64,000 nucleotides of DNA from Pardosa pseudoannulata (lineage: Eukaryota; Arthropoda; Arachnida; Araneae; Lycosidae), in NCBI GenBank assembly GCA_032207245.1, contig CM063506.1:43866725-43930724 (forward strand), given 5' to 3'. Position 1 is the first letter of the stretch. Each line of letters starts with the position of its first letter. The notes under the pieces are model-generated. The model made no database searches, had not been told where the DNA came from, and worked only from the letters and a program-made list of their open reading frames with translations. Shown piece after piece: positions 23,841-36,734 of this stretch. The position numbers were made by a program, and so were the translations under genes.

Positions 23841-24130
23841 TTAACACTAGATTGGCCAAGGCAGTCATTTTGACTGTTTTTTAATTTCAATTAGAAAAAC
23901 AATTATGAAATAAAATGACACAATTTCTTAGAATTTGGTGACTTTTTCTATAACATATAAATGGGTTTATGAACAATTGTAGTTACTTCCGCCCTCCTTT
24001 ATTATATAATATTAAAAATTAATTTTAAACAAATTTCTTTACATATTTGTTATTTTTTCACAATGCAGTCATTTTGACTTTTTTGGGGGCAATATAGGTA
24101 TACAAGAAATCTCGGGCAATCTAGTGTTAA
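23841..24130. mobile_element. piggyBac-like MITE
   Basis: TTAA at both limits (23841-23844, 24127-24130) followed inward by CACTAGATTGGCCAAG on the left and, complemented, CACTAGATTGCCCGAG on the right: 13 of 16 matching by eye. A second phrase, gcagtcattttgact, occurs near each end. No transposase. It lies 150 bases upstream of visible exon 5. Confidence 0.75.
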
Positions 24131-24198
24131 TGTTTCTGAAATACGGCCGCATAACAATAATGCTCATATTATAAGTGCATCTACTAACTGCACGCAAC

Positions 24199-24704
24199 CA
24201 GGGGCGTACGCAAGGTGGGGTTAGGGGTTTAACCCCCCCCCCTTGAGCTCAGACAAAATGCTAAAAATAAAAATTTTAGTAGAAATTATGGGAGCTATTA
24301 TTTTTTAGAATTGGCACACTCCAAAGTGGAAGATATATTTTTTTCAATAATTTTTAAATCGTTATTTATTGGACAAATTCATTGGTTTTCTATATAATAT
24401 TCACATTTTTACAGTTATTATTTAGGTAGATGTTACATTATGAGTAGTTTTTTCTGGCTTGATTAATTTCTACTTTTTAATAAAAATAAAATATTTTACC
24501 TCTTATTATAAAAAAAAAATATGTTCTTAAACTTAAAAAGTCAAATCAAAAATTCAACTAAACAATGTTTGTTAAATGAAAGGTCCAAAATTGAGTAGCT
24601 GACTAAATTAGGAAATAATAGTGCTTTATTATATACTCCAATTTCTTTCAGTAGTTTCAGAAAATTATGACCCCCCCCTTGAAAAAAATCTGCGTACGCC
24701 ACTG
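24199..24704. mobile_element. hAT-like non-autonomous element
   Basis: Ends are CAGGGGCGTACGCA on the left and, complemented, CAGTGGCGTACGCA on the right, each followed by a homopolymeric C/G-rich run. The 8-base flanks are cacgcaac (24191-24198) and catgcaac (24705-24712), matching in 7 of 8 positions, as for a hAT 8-bp target duplication. The 506-base interior has no transposase frame. Confidence 0.75.
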
Positions 24705-25149
24705 CATGCAACTATACTATTACCACAGTTACCAACATAGCCACTTTGAAAATTTTACAATTTCCCATGCTACTAAACCCGCGGGTAAAAAAAATCTAGG
24801 CTATAAACACATTTACGAATTTATAAATATATATAGTTTTAATATATAATAATTTAACAATTACTTATAAAAAAACTGCTTAATTATATGCAAACTAAAC
24901 AAATTGTAAATTTTTATGTAATTAGTTATATAAATGTATACCCCACTTTTTTTCTAGAAAGATGAAATATCAATGAAGTTTTTAGAGACGTAATTCTTAT
25001 CTCTTATGTGTCTGTTTCCATATCAGCTAATAATTTTTTTATTATAGTCAATAGTACTCAAATACAATTTTTTTTAATTAATAAAAGCAATTGACAAAAA
25101 TCTAAATGTATAAAACAAGATCAAGAACCTTTTTACCCCAAATCGTTAT

Positions 25150-25183
25150 ACATATATATATACATACATATATATATACATAC

Positions 25184-25221
<38 letters not shown>
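25150..25221. repeat. Compound (TA)n/(CATA)n/(TG)n microsatellite
   Basis: Alternating TA, CATA and TG runs just left of the duplication start. Confidence 0.95.
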
Positions 25222-25228
<7 letters not shown>

Positions 25229-25248
25229 CCAAAATTATTTAACTTTAA

Positions 25249-27320
25249 TATTTCCTTAAAAACCTCCTCTCCCATTCTAATACCTTAAAATATTTTTCCC
25301 AGCTTATAAATGTCTTAATCAAAGTAGCATTCTCTACTTGAAATTCTTTCAATCCATTTCCCAAAGCTTTCTATCCTATAGATGTAAATTTTCTGTCTAT
25401 TCAACATGTTTCCCAGCTGTCGGTGGCAAATGGCTCTACGTTTTTCCTGGTCTTACACTTAAATTCGTTGAGTAAGTGGAAAACTCTTGCTGTCTTCGAT
25501 TTTGGATGTACCTCTGTTCGAGCAGAGTGATTTTTGAGTCTTTTCTCATGTCTGTCGTTGACTAGTAAAGATGTTCGTTTTAGCAGCTCTGAAATAAAGT
25601 TTTAATTAGACTTGTGCCGTTCTCTGCAATGTGGCCAGACTGCATTTACATTACTGCCAGCTGTTTTATAATTTATTGGATTTATATATATATAATAATT
25701 GTATGTTGTTGATTTTACCTTGGTTGGAAACTCTTTGCCAAGAGTTTGTTTAAAACAATGTTCAGGTATCATCGTTTTAGCTACTAATATATCTTTTAAA
25801 TTTTAATCATGAATGGAACTTCTAAATTCAGTTTTAGCCTTGCGTGCACTGCTGGATATTCTTTCGCATTTTCAATTATGTGATATCATTAGATTAAACA
25901 GCACAACTCTAACAGTTCTGTTGTATTTTGAAGTAGCACCCGACGACAAATAGCACAATAGCAGACGATACTAGTGAGGAGAAAATTATCCCCTGCATTG
26001 CGAACTGAAAATATTTATTTGTATTCAATTTTTATTCATAGCAGATTGTAAAAACTTATGTATTGTTTTTAACGATATTAATTTTTTTTAATTAATTCAA
26101 AACCGTACTGTTTTCAAATGCAAACGTACAACCTTACAATGTACGGCTAAACCGTACAAGTTAGCAGATATGTACTACTATATTAGAGAAACTTTTTATT
26201 GAAGTCAATGAAAAATTTGACTCAATAGACTAAAGCAAGGAAACAGTTTTGACTGCTTTAGTTGCCTGCTAACGTTGGAATAACTCCACTGATTTCCACC
26301 AGAAACCGGATTTGTTTGCTAGTAACACGTAAATGGCAAAAACATGCTGGATGATAAAAGGTGTAAATACTAATTAAACTAAATAGTCGCTAATATATAA
26401 TAAAAGCTAATAGATGTACTTATAAAAATGCTTTTTTTTTCGAATTCCATAAAATTATGTTAACATGGACAGATTTATTGCAGTACTTTTAATACATCGC
26501 AGAACAAACTCGAGTAAAGCCTATGATGCCCTGGTTTGCGATCGCAATCTCGCTACATCTCTTTAATTTTTGTATTTATTTGTGACATTATTTATAGTTT
26601 GGCAACAAAAAAAAAAAAAAAATCTTGTCTAAAGAATACATTATTCTTTTTGAAAATTATTAATTATTGCTGTTATTTCTACTGTATGACGCTTAATTAT
26701 TTTTACCTGCTACTCTCACTTGAAAAATAAACAAACATTTCTATAAGCTAGCAGAATACTGCATTGTCACAAATGTTTTCTTTCATTAACCCCTCTATTT
26801 AATTTTATAAGGTATTATTAACGATTATTTAAAAACATCAAAGTAACGTTCAAAGTGCTACATCTACAGAATAAAAAGTAGGTTCTTTTAACGTCGTTCA
26901 AATATTACAAAACTTTAAAGTGGGAGAGAGATTTTAAATCCTGTAACACCCATAACTTGCTAGTACGCATGCGCGATATCACCGCAGTTCATGCTATCAA
27001 TGCAAATAGTCGCCTGCTAACTTGTCGGTGTCGACAAACTTTGCGCTTAATAGATTCAAATAGTGAAGAATTGGGGGACTTATAATCTCAGGGCAACATC
27101 ACACGCTACGCTACGTGCTGCATTAACTTCATGTGAGCAAAATGCAAATGTGCGGTACATTAATAATTTGAATGACAAGCTGCTAGTTTCATTAGACAAG
27201 AGGAATTCGGGAATAACTAATCGACGTTTACTTATTTTTAAAAGACGTACTTCAGTTTCGGTTCCGAACTGATTTACAAAAGAAAAAAAAAAAGCAGTGT
27301 GTGAGAAAAGGGAGGTCGGG
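25249..27320. repeat. 2.1 kb tandem duplication, copy 1
   Basis: The unit starts tatttccttaaaaacctcct and ends aaagggaggtcggg. It directly abuts copy 2. By eye the last 1.5 kb is almost identical between copies, with only scattered single-base changes and homopolymer differences, whereas about 300 bases near 25415-25700 are clearly more diverged. No transposon termini or coding gene is recognised in the unit. Confidence 0.95.
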
Positions 27321-27775
27321 TATTTCCTTAAAAACCTCCTCTCCCATTCTAATACCTTAAAATATTTTTCCCAGCTTATAAATGTCTTAATCAAAGTAGC
27401 ATTCTCTACTTGAAATTCTTTCAATCCATTTCCCAAAGCTTTCTATCCTATAGATGTAAATTTTCTGTCTATTCAACACGTTTTCCCGCTGTCAACGGCA
27501 AATGGCCGTCATTTTTCCTGATCTTACACTTAAATTCGCTGAGTAAATGGGAAAATACTTTGTCTTCGGTTTTGGGTGCACCTCTGTTCGAGCAGAGTGA
27601 TTTTAGTGTCTTTCTCTTGTCTGTCGTTGACTAGTAAAGATGTCCGTTTTAGCAGCTCTGAAATAAAGTTGTAATTCGACTTGTGCCGTTCTTTTCAATA
27701 TGGCCCGACTGCATTTACATTACTGCCCGCTGTTTAGCTTTCTTCTTGTACAGCAGTTTTATAATTTATTGGATT

Positions 27776-27836
<61 letters not shown>

Positions 27837-29484
27837 TCATTCTATTTATGTTTTAAATAATTGTATGTTGTTGATTTTACCTTGGTTGGAAACTCTTTGC
27901 CAAGAGTTTGTTTAAAACAATGTTCAGGTATCATCGTTTTAGCTACTAATATATCTTTTAAATTTTATCATGAATGGAACTTCTAAATTCAGTTTTAGCC
28001 TTGCGTGCACTGCTGGATATTCTTTCGCATTTTCAATTATGTGATATCATTAGATTAAACAGCACAACTCTAACAGTTCTGTTGTATTTTGAAGTAGCAC
28101 CCGACGACAAATAGCACAATAGCAGACGATACTAGTGAGGAGAAAATTATCCCCTGCATTGCGAACTGAAAATATTTATTTGTATTCAATTTTTATTCAT
28201 AGCAGATTGTAAAAACTTATGTATTGTTTTTAACGATATTAATTTTTTTTAATTAATTCAAAACCGTACTGTTTTCAAATGCAAACGTACAACCTTACAA
28301 TGTACGGCTAAACCGTACAAGTTAGCAGATATGTACTACTATATTAGAGAAACTTTTTATTGAAGTCAATGAAAAATTTGACTCAATAGACTAAAGCAAG
28401 GAAACAGTTTTGACTGCTTTAGTTGCCTGCTAACGTTGGAATAACTCCACTGATTTCCACCAGAAACCGGATTTGTTTGCTAGTAACACGTAAATGGCAA
28501 AAACATGCTGGATGATAAAAGGTGTAAATACTAATTAAACTAAATAGTCGCTAATATATAATAAAAGCTAATAGATGTACTTATAAAAATGCTTTTTTTT
28601 CGAATTCCATAAAATTATGTTAACATGGACAGATTTATTGCAGTACTTTTAATACATCGCAGAACAAACTCGAGTAAAGCCTATGATGCCCTGGTTTGCG
28701 ATCGCAATCTCGCTACATCTCTTTAATTTTTGTATTTATTTGTGACATTATTTATAGTTTGGCAACAAAAAAAAAAAAAAAAAAAATCTTGTCTAAAGAA
28801 TACATTATTCTTTTTGAAAATTATTAATTATTGCTGTTATTTCTACTGTATGACGCTTAATTATTTTTACCTGCTACTCTCACTTGAAAAATAAACAAAC
28901 ATTTCTATAAGCTAGCAGAATACTGCATTGTCACAAATGTTTTCTTTCATTAACCCCTCTATTTAATTTTATAAGGTATTATTAACGATTACTTAAAAAC
29001 ATCAAAGTCACGTTCAAAGTGCTACATCTACAGAATAAAAAGTAGGTTCTTTTAACGTCGTTCAAATATTACAAAACTTTAAAGTGGGAGAGAGATTTTA
29101 AATCCTGTAACACCCATAACTTGCTAGTACGCATGCGCGATATCACCGCAGTTCATGCTATCAATGCAAATAGTCGCCTGCTAACTTGTCGGTGTCGACA
29201 AACTTTGCGCTTAATAGATTCAAATAGTGAAGAATTGAGGGACTTATAATCTCAGGGCAACATCACACGCTACGCTACGTGCTGCATTAACTTCATGTGA
29301 GCAAAATGCAAATGTGCGGTACATTAATAATTTGAATGACAAGCTGCTAGTTTCATTAGACAAGAGGAATTCGGGAATAACTAATCGACGTTTACTTATT
29401 TTTAAAAGACGTACTTCAGTTTCGGTTCCGAACTGATTTACAAAAGAAAAAAAAAAAGCAGTGTGTGAGAAAAGGGAGGTCGGG
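27321..29484. repeat. 2.1 kb tandem duplication, copy 2
   Basis: Second copy, 92 bases longer, mainly through a (TA)n expansion at 27779-27830 where copy 1 has only a short TA run, plus an extra segment beside it. It ends at aggtcggg, after which the sequence departs from copy 1 into a G run. The junction at 27320/27321 is exact. Confidence 0.95.
27779..27830. repeat. (TA)n microsatellite
   Basis: About 26 TA units, private to the second duplication copy. Confidence 0.96.
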
Positions 29485-29589
29485 TAAGGGGGGGGGGATT
29501 TACGCGTAATTTATAGCCATTAATAAACACAAATATCGAAAATGAGGGGCATAACTTTCAGTGAAAGTGATCTTGCTTAAGGGAGGAAA

Positions 29590-29860
29590 AAAAATGTCAA
29601 TTACAGAAAAATAAAAATGCGGAGGCGATAGGCTTACTTATGAAGCTGTTGCATAATTAACAACACGAGACACATCATTTATCACATTAAACAAATTACC
29701 CCGGACGATTACTTCGAAATCACAGCTTAAGTCCTTTAAAAAGACACAGAAATAAATGCCTTAAGTACTCTATTAATTAACACACCTTTAATTACGCGGA
29801 CGCCAGGGCTCGCTTTTTAATCAGGCGTTGATGAATTTTTAAGAGGGCGAGAATAACTTG
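29590..29860. promoter_or_regulatory. Candidate conserved non-coding element
   Basis: Unique intronic sequence, less AT-rich, with no simple repeat, no transposon ends and no coding frame. It includes homeodomain-type taatta cores (tctattaattaacacacc) beside GC-richer patches such as cggacgccagggctcgc. Proposed only from its texture in a developmental-regulator intron. Confidence 0.2.
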
Positions 29861-32279
29861 TACAAAGAAGTTAATTACTAGGGACTTTTTTTAATTATGT
29901 TTTACTTCAGCTTTCGTTATTTTGGAGATGGGCTTAAAAAACATTAAAGAAAAAGGAGGCGAGAGGGTGAAAAAAAAATGAAAACTTAGTTGCTTTTAAA
30001 TGTATTAAAATGTTATATGAAAAAATAATAATAAAAAAAGTCTTATTTTAGCACTGACTTCATTTGGTATTCGTTAATAAAGAATAAAAAAATAAAGAAG
30101 AAAAAGGGGGATTTGAAGAAGGGGAGGGAGCGACATCCACATCCACTTACAATTCCATTTTCATTTTTTTTTTCTTCGCAATTTGATCTACACAACACCA
30201 TTATTGCACGCTATTACAATTTTTTTCCCTCGTAAGTTCATTACACAGCCATACCTCCTCGGCTAACAACTTTTTCAATCCTCTTTACATTTTGACTTAG
30301 CGAAACGAAACAAGAAATAAAGGACTTTAAAAAAAAAGGAAAAATAAAAGCTTGGAAAGAAAACAAAACGAAAAAAAAAAAAAAAAATTCCCGAGCCCCA
30401 AATGGAAGTATAAAATAGGGAGGGATGAAAAACTCTCCCTAACACATCCATACATACATCAGTGAATTTAATGAAGCTATTGATTTTAATTTCCATTACT
30501 CGGGAGCTAGAGTAATTTTTTCGTCTAAGAATTTCCTCCCACTGCTCTCGGAGCATCTAATATTTATTCATTAGTTCGCGTTTTTTTATGTATACATTTT
30601 TTCCCTTTTTCCCTCTGTGAAGGAAAACTGATTTAATTATTCCTTCATCACCTGCGGACACCAATGCAAGATTAATTTACAGCCAATGGAAGGAATATAT
30701 TTTACCCTCGTTTATAGACACCCCCCTCCCTCCTTTTTTTTAATTTTGATTTTTTTCATTAGTGGAATGAGGTTCTTTCCCCCCTGCTTCAGTGTTCGCG
30801 AGAAATGATGAATAATTTTTTCCCCTTTCGATAAATAAAATTTTAAAAAATTAAAAGTTTGCCGAGTACTAATGACGGCGAACGATGAAGAGTAACTAAA
30901 TAAAGAATGTACAACCTCTCATTTTATTAATTCCGGATAGTTATGATGAATAACATATTTTTCACGTTTTAAAAACTCATTAATGTATGACAAATTATTA
31001 ATGTAGAAAATGGGGACAACAATGCTATTTTTTTAATCATATATTTTCAGAAGCCGCGCATGAAAAGATTTCTCAGGCCGAGACTTTTATGTGGGAAAGT
31101 TTGATAACGAAGTTATGTTCCATAATTAAGAAACTAAATATATTTAGAACATATTTAATTAAAATGTGTTTATTATAATATTTCTATAATTAAGTGAATT
31201 GCATAAACATATTTAATTAATAGTGTATAAATCTGACCGTGCATCAAAGATAATTATTGAATGAATAAAATTAATAACTGTAATTTTATTTCTAACGTAC
31301 TTACAAAAGAGTGGAATAATTAGTTTCCGTAATTTCGGTTTAGAGTGCTGTTTCACCGACAATATTTACGTGAAATTCTGCCAATCATAATTACTTTTAT
31401 GAAATGTTAAATAAATATTTTATCGAAATTAAGTACATTGCATGCGTACGATGAATAATTCACCTAGCATTCCAAGGTTTTGTTTGGCTTCGTTGGTGGA
31501 AAAAGCTACAAATGGGGAAGGTCAAATGGCGAAAGAAGCAGACGATGCAGAGGATAGAATTGAATTCGTGCCCGCGAATTCAGAACGAGTGACGCACTGA
31601 ATGAATGAATTACATTCAAAGAGATCATTACCAACTGGATGAATCCTTGAAACCACCGACATATCGAGGAATATTCTTTTATCCCCATTACTCCCCGTCA
31701 TAATAGTTCTTATCTAATTCAACCGCAGTACATTATTGTTCAAAAATATTGTTTTAACCATAGAAAAATAACCTACTTCGAATCGACGTAATCGATTTCG
31801 ATCAACTTAGTTTTACATTTATCCATAACACAATGACATTTCTAATGATACATACACATTATATACATATTATATATACAATCCAAAATATATGCAATTA
31901 AAACTTTTCTCTCTATCAGTAGACTTAGAATTTAATGAGTTTTGAGAATTCTCTGCTTAAAGTTTGCTATACAGTTTCCCCAATGAGGATACATTAAAAC
32001 TATATACAAGTTAATAAAATGCGAATTCGTTAGATACTCTTCATTTTTAGTCTTTTGTTTTTGCATTCTGGGGATTTTTTTAAATTGACAAAACATCTAA
32101 CGTTTAATAATCCCCTGCTTTTCCCAACACTAACTTTGACTAGTTTTTTTGTTTTGTTTTGTTTCCCTATGACACTCACATAAAAAGCACTGTTTCTAGG
32201 AACAGTAAATACACTTATTTTCATATATTAATCATTTTTAAACACTTTTTACTTAATGTCAATTTTTTACTTTTCATTA

Positions 32280-32570
32280 CTGTTCTGATGTCCCTGGCCA
32301 AATAAATATTTTTGTGTTTTTCTATCCCTAAACTCTCTACTCTTTAGTTACTGTGTTATGAACTCACAAATCCACCATTCTATCCCCATCTTTCATCTTT
32401 TAGTTGTTTTATGCTCTGCTCGTTGTCAATTTCTCTGCTTACTGTAAGAAATCTCTGGATTAGAGAGCTAGGCCCAGGCAATCCAGTTGCCCTACCTTCC
32501 TGAAGGTCCTGAACAATAAATACACTACTTCTGCAGAGAAATCAATGTCAAATACTTCTGCAATGTAATT
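32280..32570. repeat. Dispersed repeat, copy 2
   Basis: Second copy of the family at 13630-13890, on the same strand and about 75 to 80 percent alike by eye, with indels. No terminal repeats recognised. Confidence 0.6.
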
Positions 32571-34239
32571 AAAAGTTACAAATAACATTTAAGAAGGTTA
32601 ATGAAAAGCAATATGTTTCTACAACGTATCATAGCGAGGGGGAAGGAGTTTAAAAAATACACACAGTAGCTATAACACAAAGCAGAGTGGTTAAATCTAT
32701 AAAGTTAAAAACAACCTAAAGTTGAATGTTTATGATTTACATTAATCTGGAAATATTTTATTAAATTTCCAATTATAAAATATGTTATATAATAAAAGTA
32801 TAATTCAGATTAGAATTGTCTGTAATTTCTTTTTTTCATTTATACCAGTTAAAAAACCATAAAGCAACATTCAATCCTTTCAAAGATGATTTACCCCTGG
32901 CAAAGCCAACAAAATAAAAAATAAATAAATATAAACAGCATCTGCATTACAATTAACATAGAATAGTAAATGAAATTTGTTTCAATATAATTTCATAGTA
33001 AATTTGTTAATTTTTGAAAAATGCATCAGATCTGTCTTTTTTTAATCCATTCTATGCTGTAACTATGCTTCTTTTAACCCATTCTATGTTGTAAGTATGC
33101 AAACTAATCCTTATGAAGAAACAGCACAGATACATCAAAAGCATATTAGGAAATAGGACATGAGCCTACCCTATGAAAGCTTGTTAAATTGGCCACACAG
33201 TATATCATAGTTTTATTACGTTTAAAATGTATAAATATGAAAGGGTTTAATATAAAGTCATAAATTCTCTTCCAGTTGCTGTCAAAATAAGAAAGAAATT
33301 ATCCAATTGTTTTCTAGTTTCACATAATTCTAGTTAAAGAAAATTGGTCCTTATTTAATTTGGTTTAATAGCTAAAACTTAATCCAGAAAACAATACAAA
33401 ATTTTCTTTAGTAAAGGTGATTTTAAAAAACTACTCACAAAATTCATCAGCCAATAGGTTTACACTTTTTCCAGTAAAGTAGTATAAAAGCTACATTATG
33501 TAAAGACAATATTAAACATAGTATATAGCTTTCTACAATTGATGAACAAATATTGTTTGATTTGAAAATTTTGTAAGGACAGTACCTAAGATAATAGCTA
33601 CAAAAGGAAAAAAAATTCCTAAAAACATATTCCTGATTTATAATTTGTATACATGGAAAACATGCAGTCTCTATTTTCCCTACTGTAAAGAGAACTACGT
33701 GTACCAGAGTTTTACAACCTGTTCTGGACTTCCACCTACTTTACAAGAAAAAAATATAAAAATATTTGAATGGCCCCTATCCTATAATAGTTAACTATAC
33801 CAAATATTAAAATATTGTTGCATATTATCTATTTTCACTTTTATCTATTAAGAACCACAACGTAAAAATCAACTAAAAGGGCATCAAATGTAGTAAAAAA
33901 CTATTCATTAAAAACTTAAAAATAAGCATAAAAACAATAATTTTTTTTAATATTTTAATGTGATGATACTATTATGCTTGAGGCTGATGTAGTTTTAATA
34001 TTTTTTTAATGTCTCATTTCAATTTTTTTTTTAATCATCATTCATAAATCTTCATTTTCTGTACCATGCTTTTCCTTATAAATAGTTAACTAGCTACTGC
34101 ACTGTGCCCACATTCAGTAAAATACAATTATAATTTCCATACACTAGGTCAATGGTGATCAAACAGCAATGGGGGAGTTAATAAAATTTATAATTCAAAA
34201 AATAATAAACATTATATAATATTTATTTCATTTATTGAT

Positions 34240-34690
34240 GATTTTTATAGATTTTTTATGTGTATGGCCTGCCCCCCTTGACTACCCTAATGTCCCTCCT
34301 TTTCCCCTGAACCTGTTACTAACCACTCTCTTATGTAGCCTCCACATTATGACCAATTGTTCACCATTTCCTGATGGTGAACTTGAACTATGGTTCACGG
34401 GTTGCATCCACACGCTGGGCCACTAAATGAGCCAAACACGTAGATTTGTCCATAGGATCTACTGCACACTTTAGTTGTGCATCTGGCTGCCTTTGATATT
34501 TGGAGAAAAACCGCCTCGGAAGCCATCGTCTGCCAAGGCTATTTTATCATCTGCTACCACCGATCACGATAAACCATACCCCCTCCAGATGGTGGTGATG
34601 GCTTGCAGTGGACTATAGTGTGGAGGGGCCTTTAGAAGGCTTCAGTGTTCACAGGGAGGCAGTACCATCTTTATTGATCCCATGGTGTCT
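34240..34690. other. GC-richer unassigned block
   Basis: A 450-base block next to visible exon 4, much richer in G and C than the surrounding intron (gcctgccccccttgac, ccctccagatggtggtgatg). It has an inverted pair ttcaccatttcctga and tgatggtgaacttg. A 63-codon frame here has no known match to me. Probably an old mobile-element insertion, unidentified. Confidence 0.35.
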
Positions 34691-34751
34691 ACCAACTACA
34701 TATTCAAGAAAACTATGACCGATATAAATGTAACACCAATGTTATGCATAC

Positions 34752-35052
34752 CTGAGCTAAAGGTGTACTATCATCGCTATCTTCACTTGTTTCTAGACCA
34801 GGTGAATTGTGATTTGATCCAGTAGGTGACCCACTCATTGTGCCTGGTGCTTGATGGCCAGGTGGTCCCATGCCAATCTGCAATCCAAGTTGTGTATTTA
34901 TCTGATTCTGATTTATTGTAGGATAGACCTGCTGTTGAGGTGGACCCATTACATGATTCTGCTGCTGAGGTTGCAGAAGGGTCATCTGTGGAGGCTGCAT
35001 TGACCCTTGTTGCATGGAGTCAGAATATGCAGATGGGTCATCATATTGCATG
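34752..35052 (-). CDS. TOX: TOX-family gene, visible exon 4 (QLGL block, acidic/Ser linker)
   Basis: One base completing the split glycine plus 100 codons (residues 137-236). It opens MQYDDPSAYSDSMQQ, passes through a Gln-rich stretch, then the TINQNQINTQLGLQIGMG block, which matches the TINQSQLSAQLGLN block of vertebrate TOX proteins. It ends with a Ser/Gly/Pro linker and an acidic segment, GLETSEDSDDSTPLAQ, just before the basic region. The acceptor is tttccag before CATGCA and the donor is CTCAG|GTATGC, phase 0. The in-frame ATG near the start is internal, not the translation start, because the exon is preceded by a good acceptor and joins exon 3 in frame. This is the longest coding exon of the window. 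Confidence 0.9.
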
Positions 35053-36682
35053 CTGGAAATAAATTTACATTAATTTAACAAAATTCTAGAAAATAGGATA
35101 TCAAAATTTTCAAAAGCAACATAATAAAGTGAATAAAAATTTATAAACTCAAACAAATGAATAATGTGTAATAATTTTAAATTGCTTTTAGCTCTTTAGC
35201 TAATAAGCTAAATTTTCATAACAGTTTTAATCCCACCTAACCATACTGTTACGACAGAAATTTTATACTGAACATTATAAAAGGAAAGAGAAATTGTGTT
35301 AAACCAAACGAATAAGAAACAATATTATTTATGATAATTAAACACCCTCCCACCAGTCTTTGTGATCTTTTCTAATATAAGAAAGACCATAACAGAATCT
35401 TCATTCTACAGAAAAGCTTTAAAACTGAAAGTTGATTCATAATTTACAAAGGAAATGAGCAACCAAATTTCTGAAAATGAATAATTACACTTTTTAAAAA
35501 TGAATATTAAAATCAACTTCCAAATAATTGGATAGTACATTACATAAAACGGAGATTACATTAAAAATATATTTCTTTCTCATGCTCAACATAAATCACA
35601 TTAATACACACTTAATTCTGTACACTAGTACTGGCATTCACATACAGGTAATTTATAAAAATTAAGAAATAAAAATGTGTACCACGAACTACATCGATTG
35701 AAAATAAAAGTACATAAAAATTATCTTTAAAAAATGTATATTTTTAAAATTTGCATTTTAAGACATATATATATACTTTAGATTTCGTAAAAATCGGTGA
35801 AAAAAATTTTTCTTTGTAAGAACCAGAAAAATTTAAACATAAAATCATCATTTTTTTTTTTATATACGTAAGTTATGTTCAAATGTTTAACATCACGAAG
35901 TTAAATATAAACATAAAATAACGAGCAATGTCATGGACATACTATAATCATATATAATATATAATGTTTTAAAAATGATTGATGACACAAACATCTCAAT
36001 CAAAAATAACAAACAAAATCCTTGTTTTCAAAACACTCTTACTCACCCATAATTTCAATGTTTTTTGAACACTCACACATTAACGAATATTAAGGATCTT
36101 TATACGGTAAATTTTTACCGCTCTTCACAGGCAAAATATTAGTAACATTTACAATTATAATAAAATTACAACTTGAAATCAGTCTTGTGACATTTATCTC
36201 TAAAGTTTTTATGACATGAACCGAGTAGTATGCACCTAACACGTGTACTGTTAGTGTACGATCACGGTGAAAACAACAAATATTCTGACTGTACCACCAT
36301 ACCGTCACCTTGATTGCCAGCGATATACACCACTTTTCAGGAAAACGCTATAGCACAAGAAACCACTGCGTGACGTTGAACAAAGCAGTCACATGACAAT
36401 AGCTTCGTAATTTGATTGGCTAACTCAGTTACATGTCTATTAAATAAGATAGTATAACACTTAACTTTTGCCTGACAGTATTTAATTCCCAATACCAAGT
36501 TAAAAGATAATTACGATAACGAATTAGAAATATAAAATAAAATAGTAATTTTATACTGATAAGTGCTGCCATCTATTGATTCATTTAGCAACAATTTTAA
36601 GATATATAAATTATTAAGTTCTGGAAGAAAGGAGCAACTTTTCGTATGCTTATGTGTGTGTGAGTAGATGTGTAAGTGTGTA

Positions 36683-36683
<1 letters not shown>

Positions 36684-36722
<39 letters not shown>

Positions 36723-36734
36723 TATATACATATA
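36684..36734. repeat. (TA)n/(CA)n microsatellite
   Basis: TA run followed by acacaca and catata units. Confidence 0.95.

Larger units (their letters stand above)
23692..34751 (-). other. Intron between visible exons 4 and 5
   Basis: 11,060 bases, the longest complete intron. It holds a piggyBac-like and a hAT-like element, the 2.1 kb tandem duplication (25249-29484), unique sequence at 29500-31700 that may be regulatory, a dispersed repeat copy (32280-32570) and a GC-richer block (34240-34690). No exon found. Confidence 0.88.

Noticed and set aside
27080..27436. 118-codon open frame on the minus strand
   Set aside because: It spans the junction between the two duplication copies (27320/27321), so it exists only because of the duplication and is not conserved in copy 2.
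34752..35050. ATG at the start of visible exon 4 as a translation start
   Set aside because: It directly follows a strong acceptor and the exon joins upstream exons in frame, so the methionine is internal.
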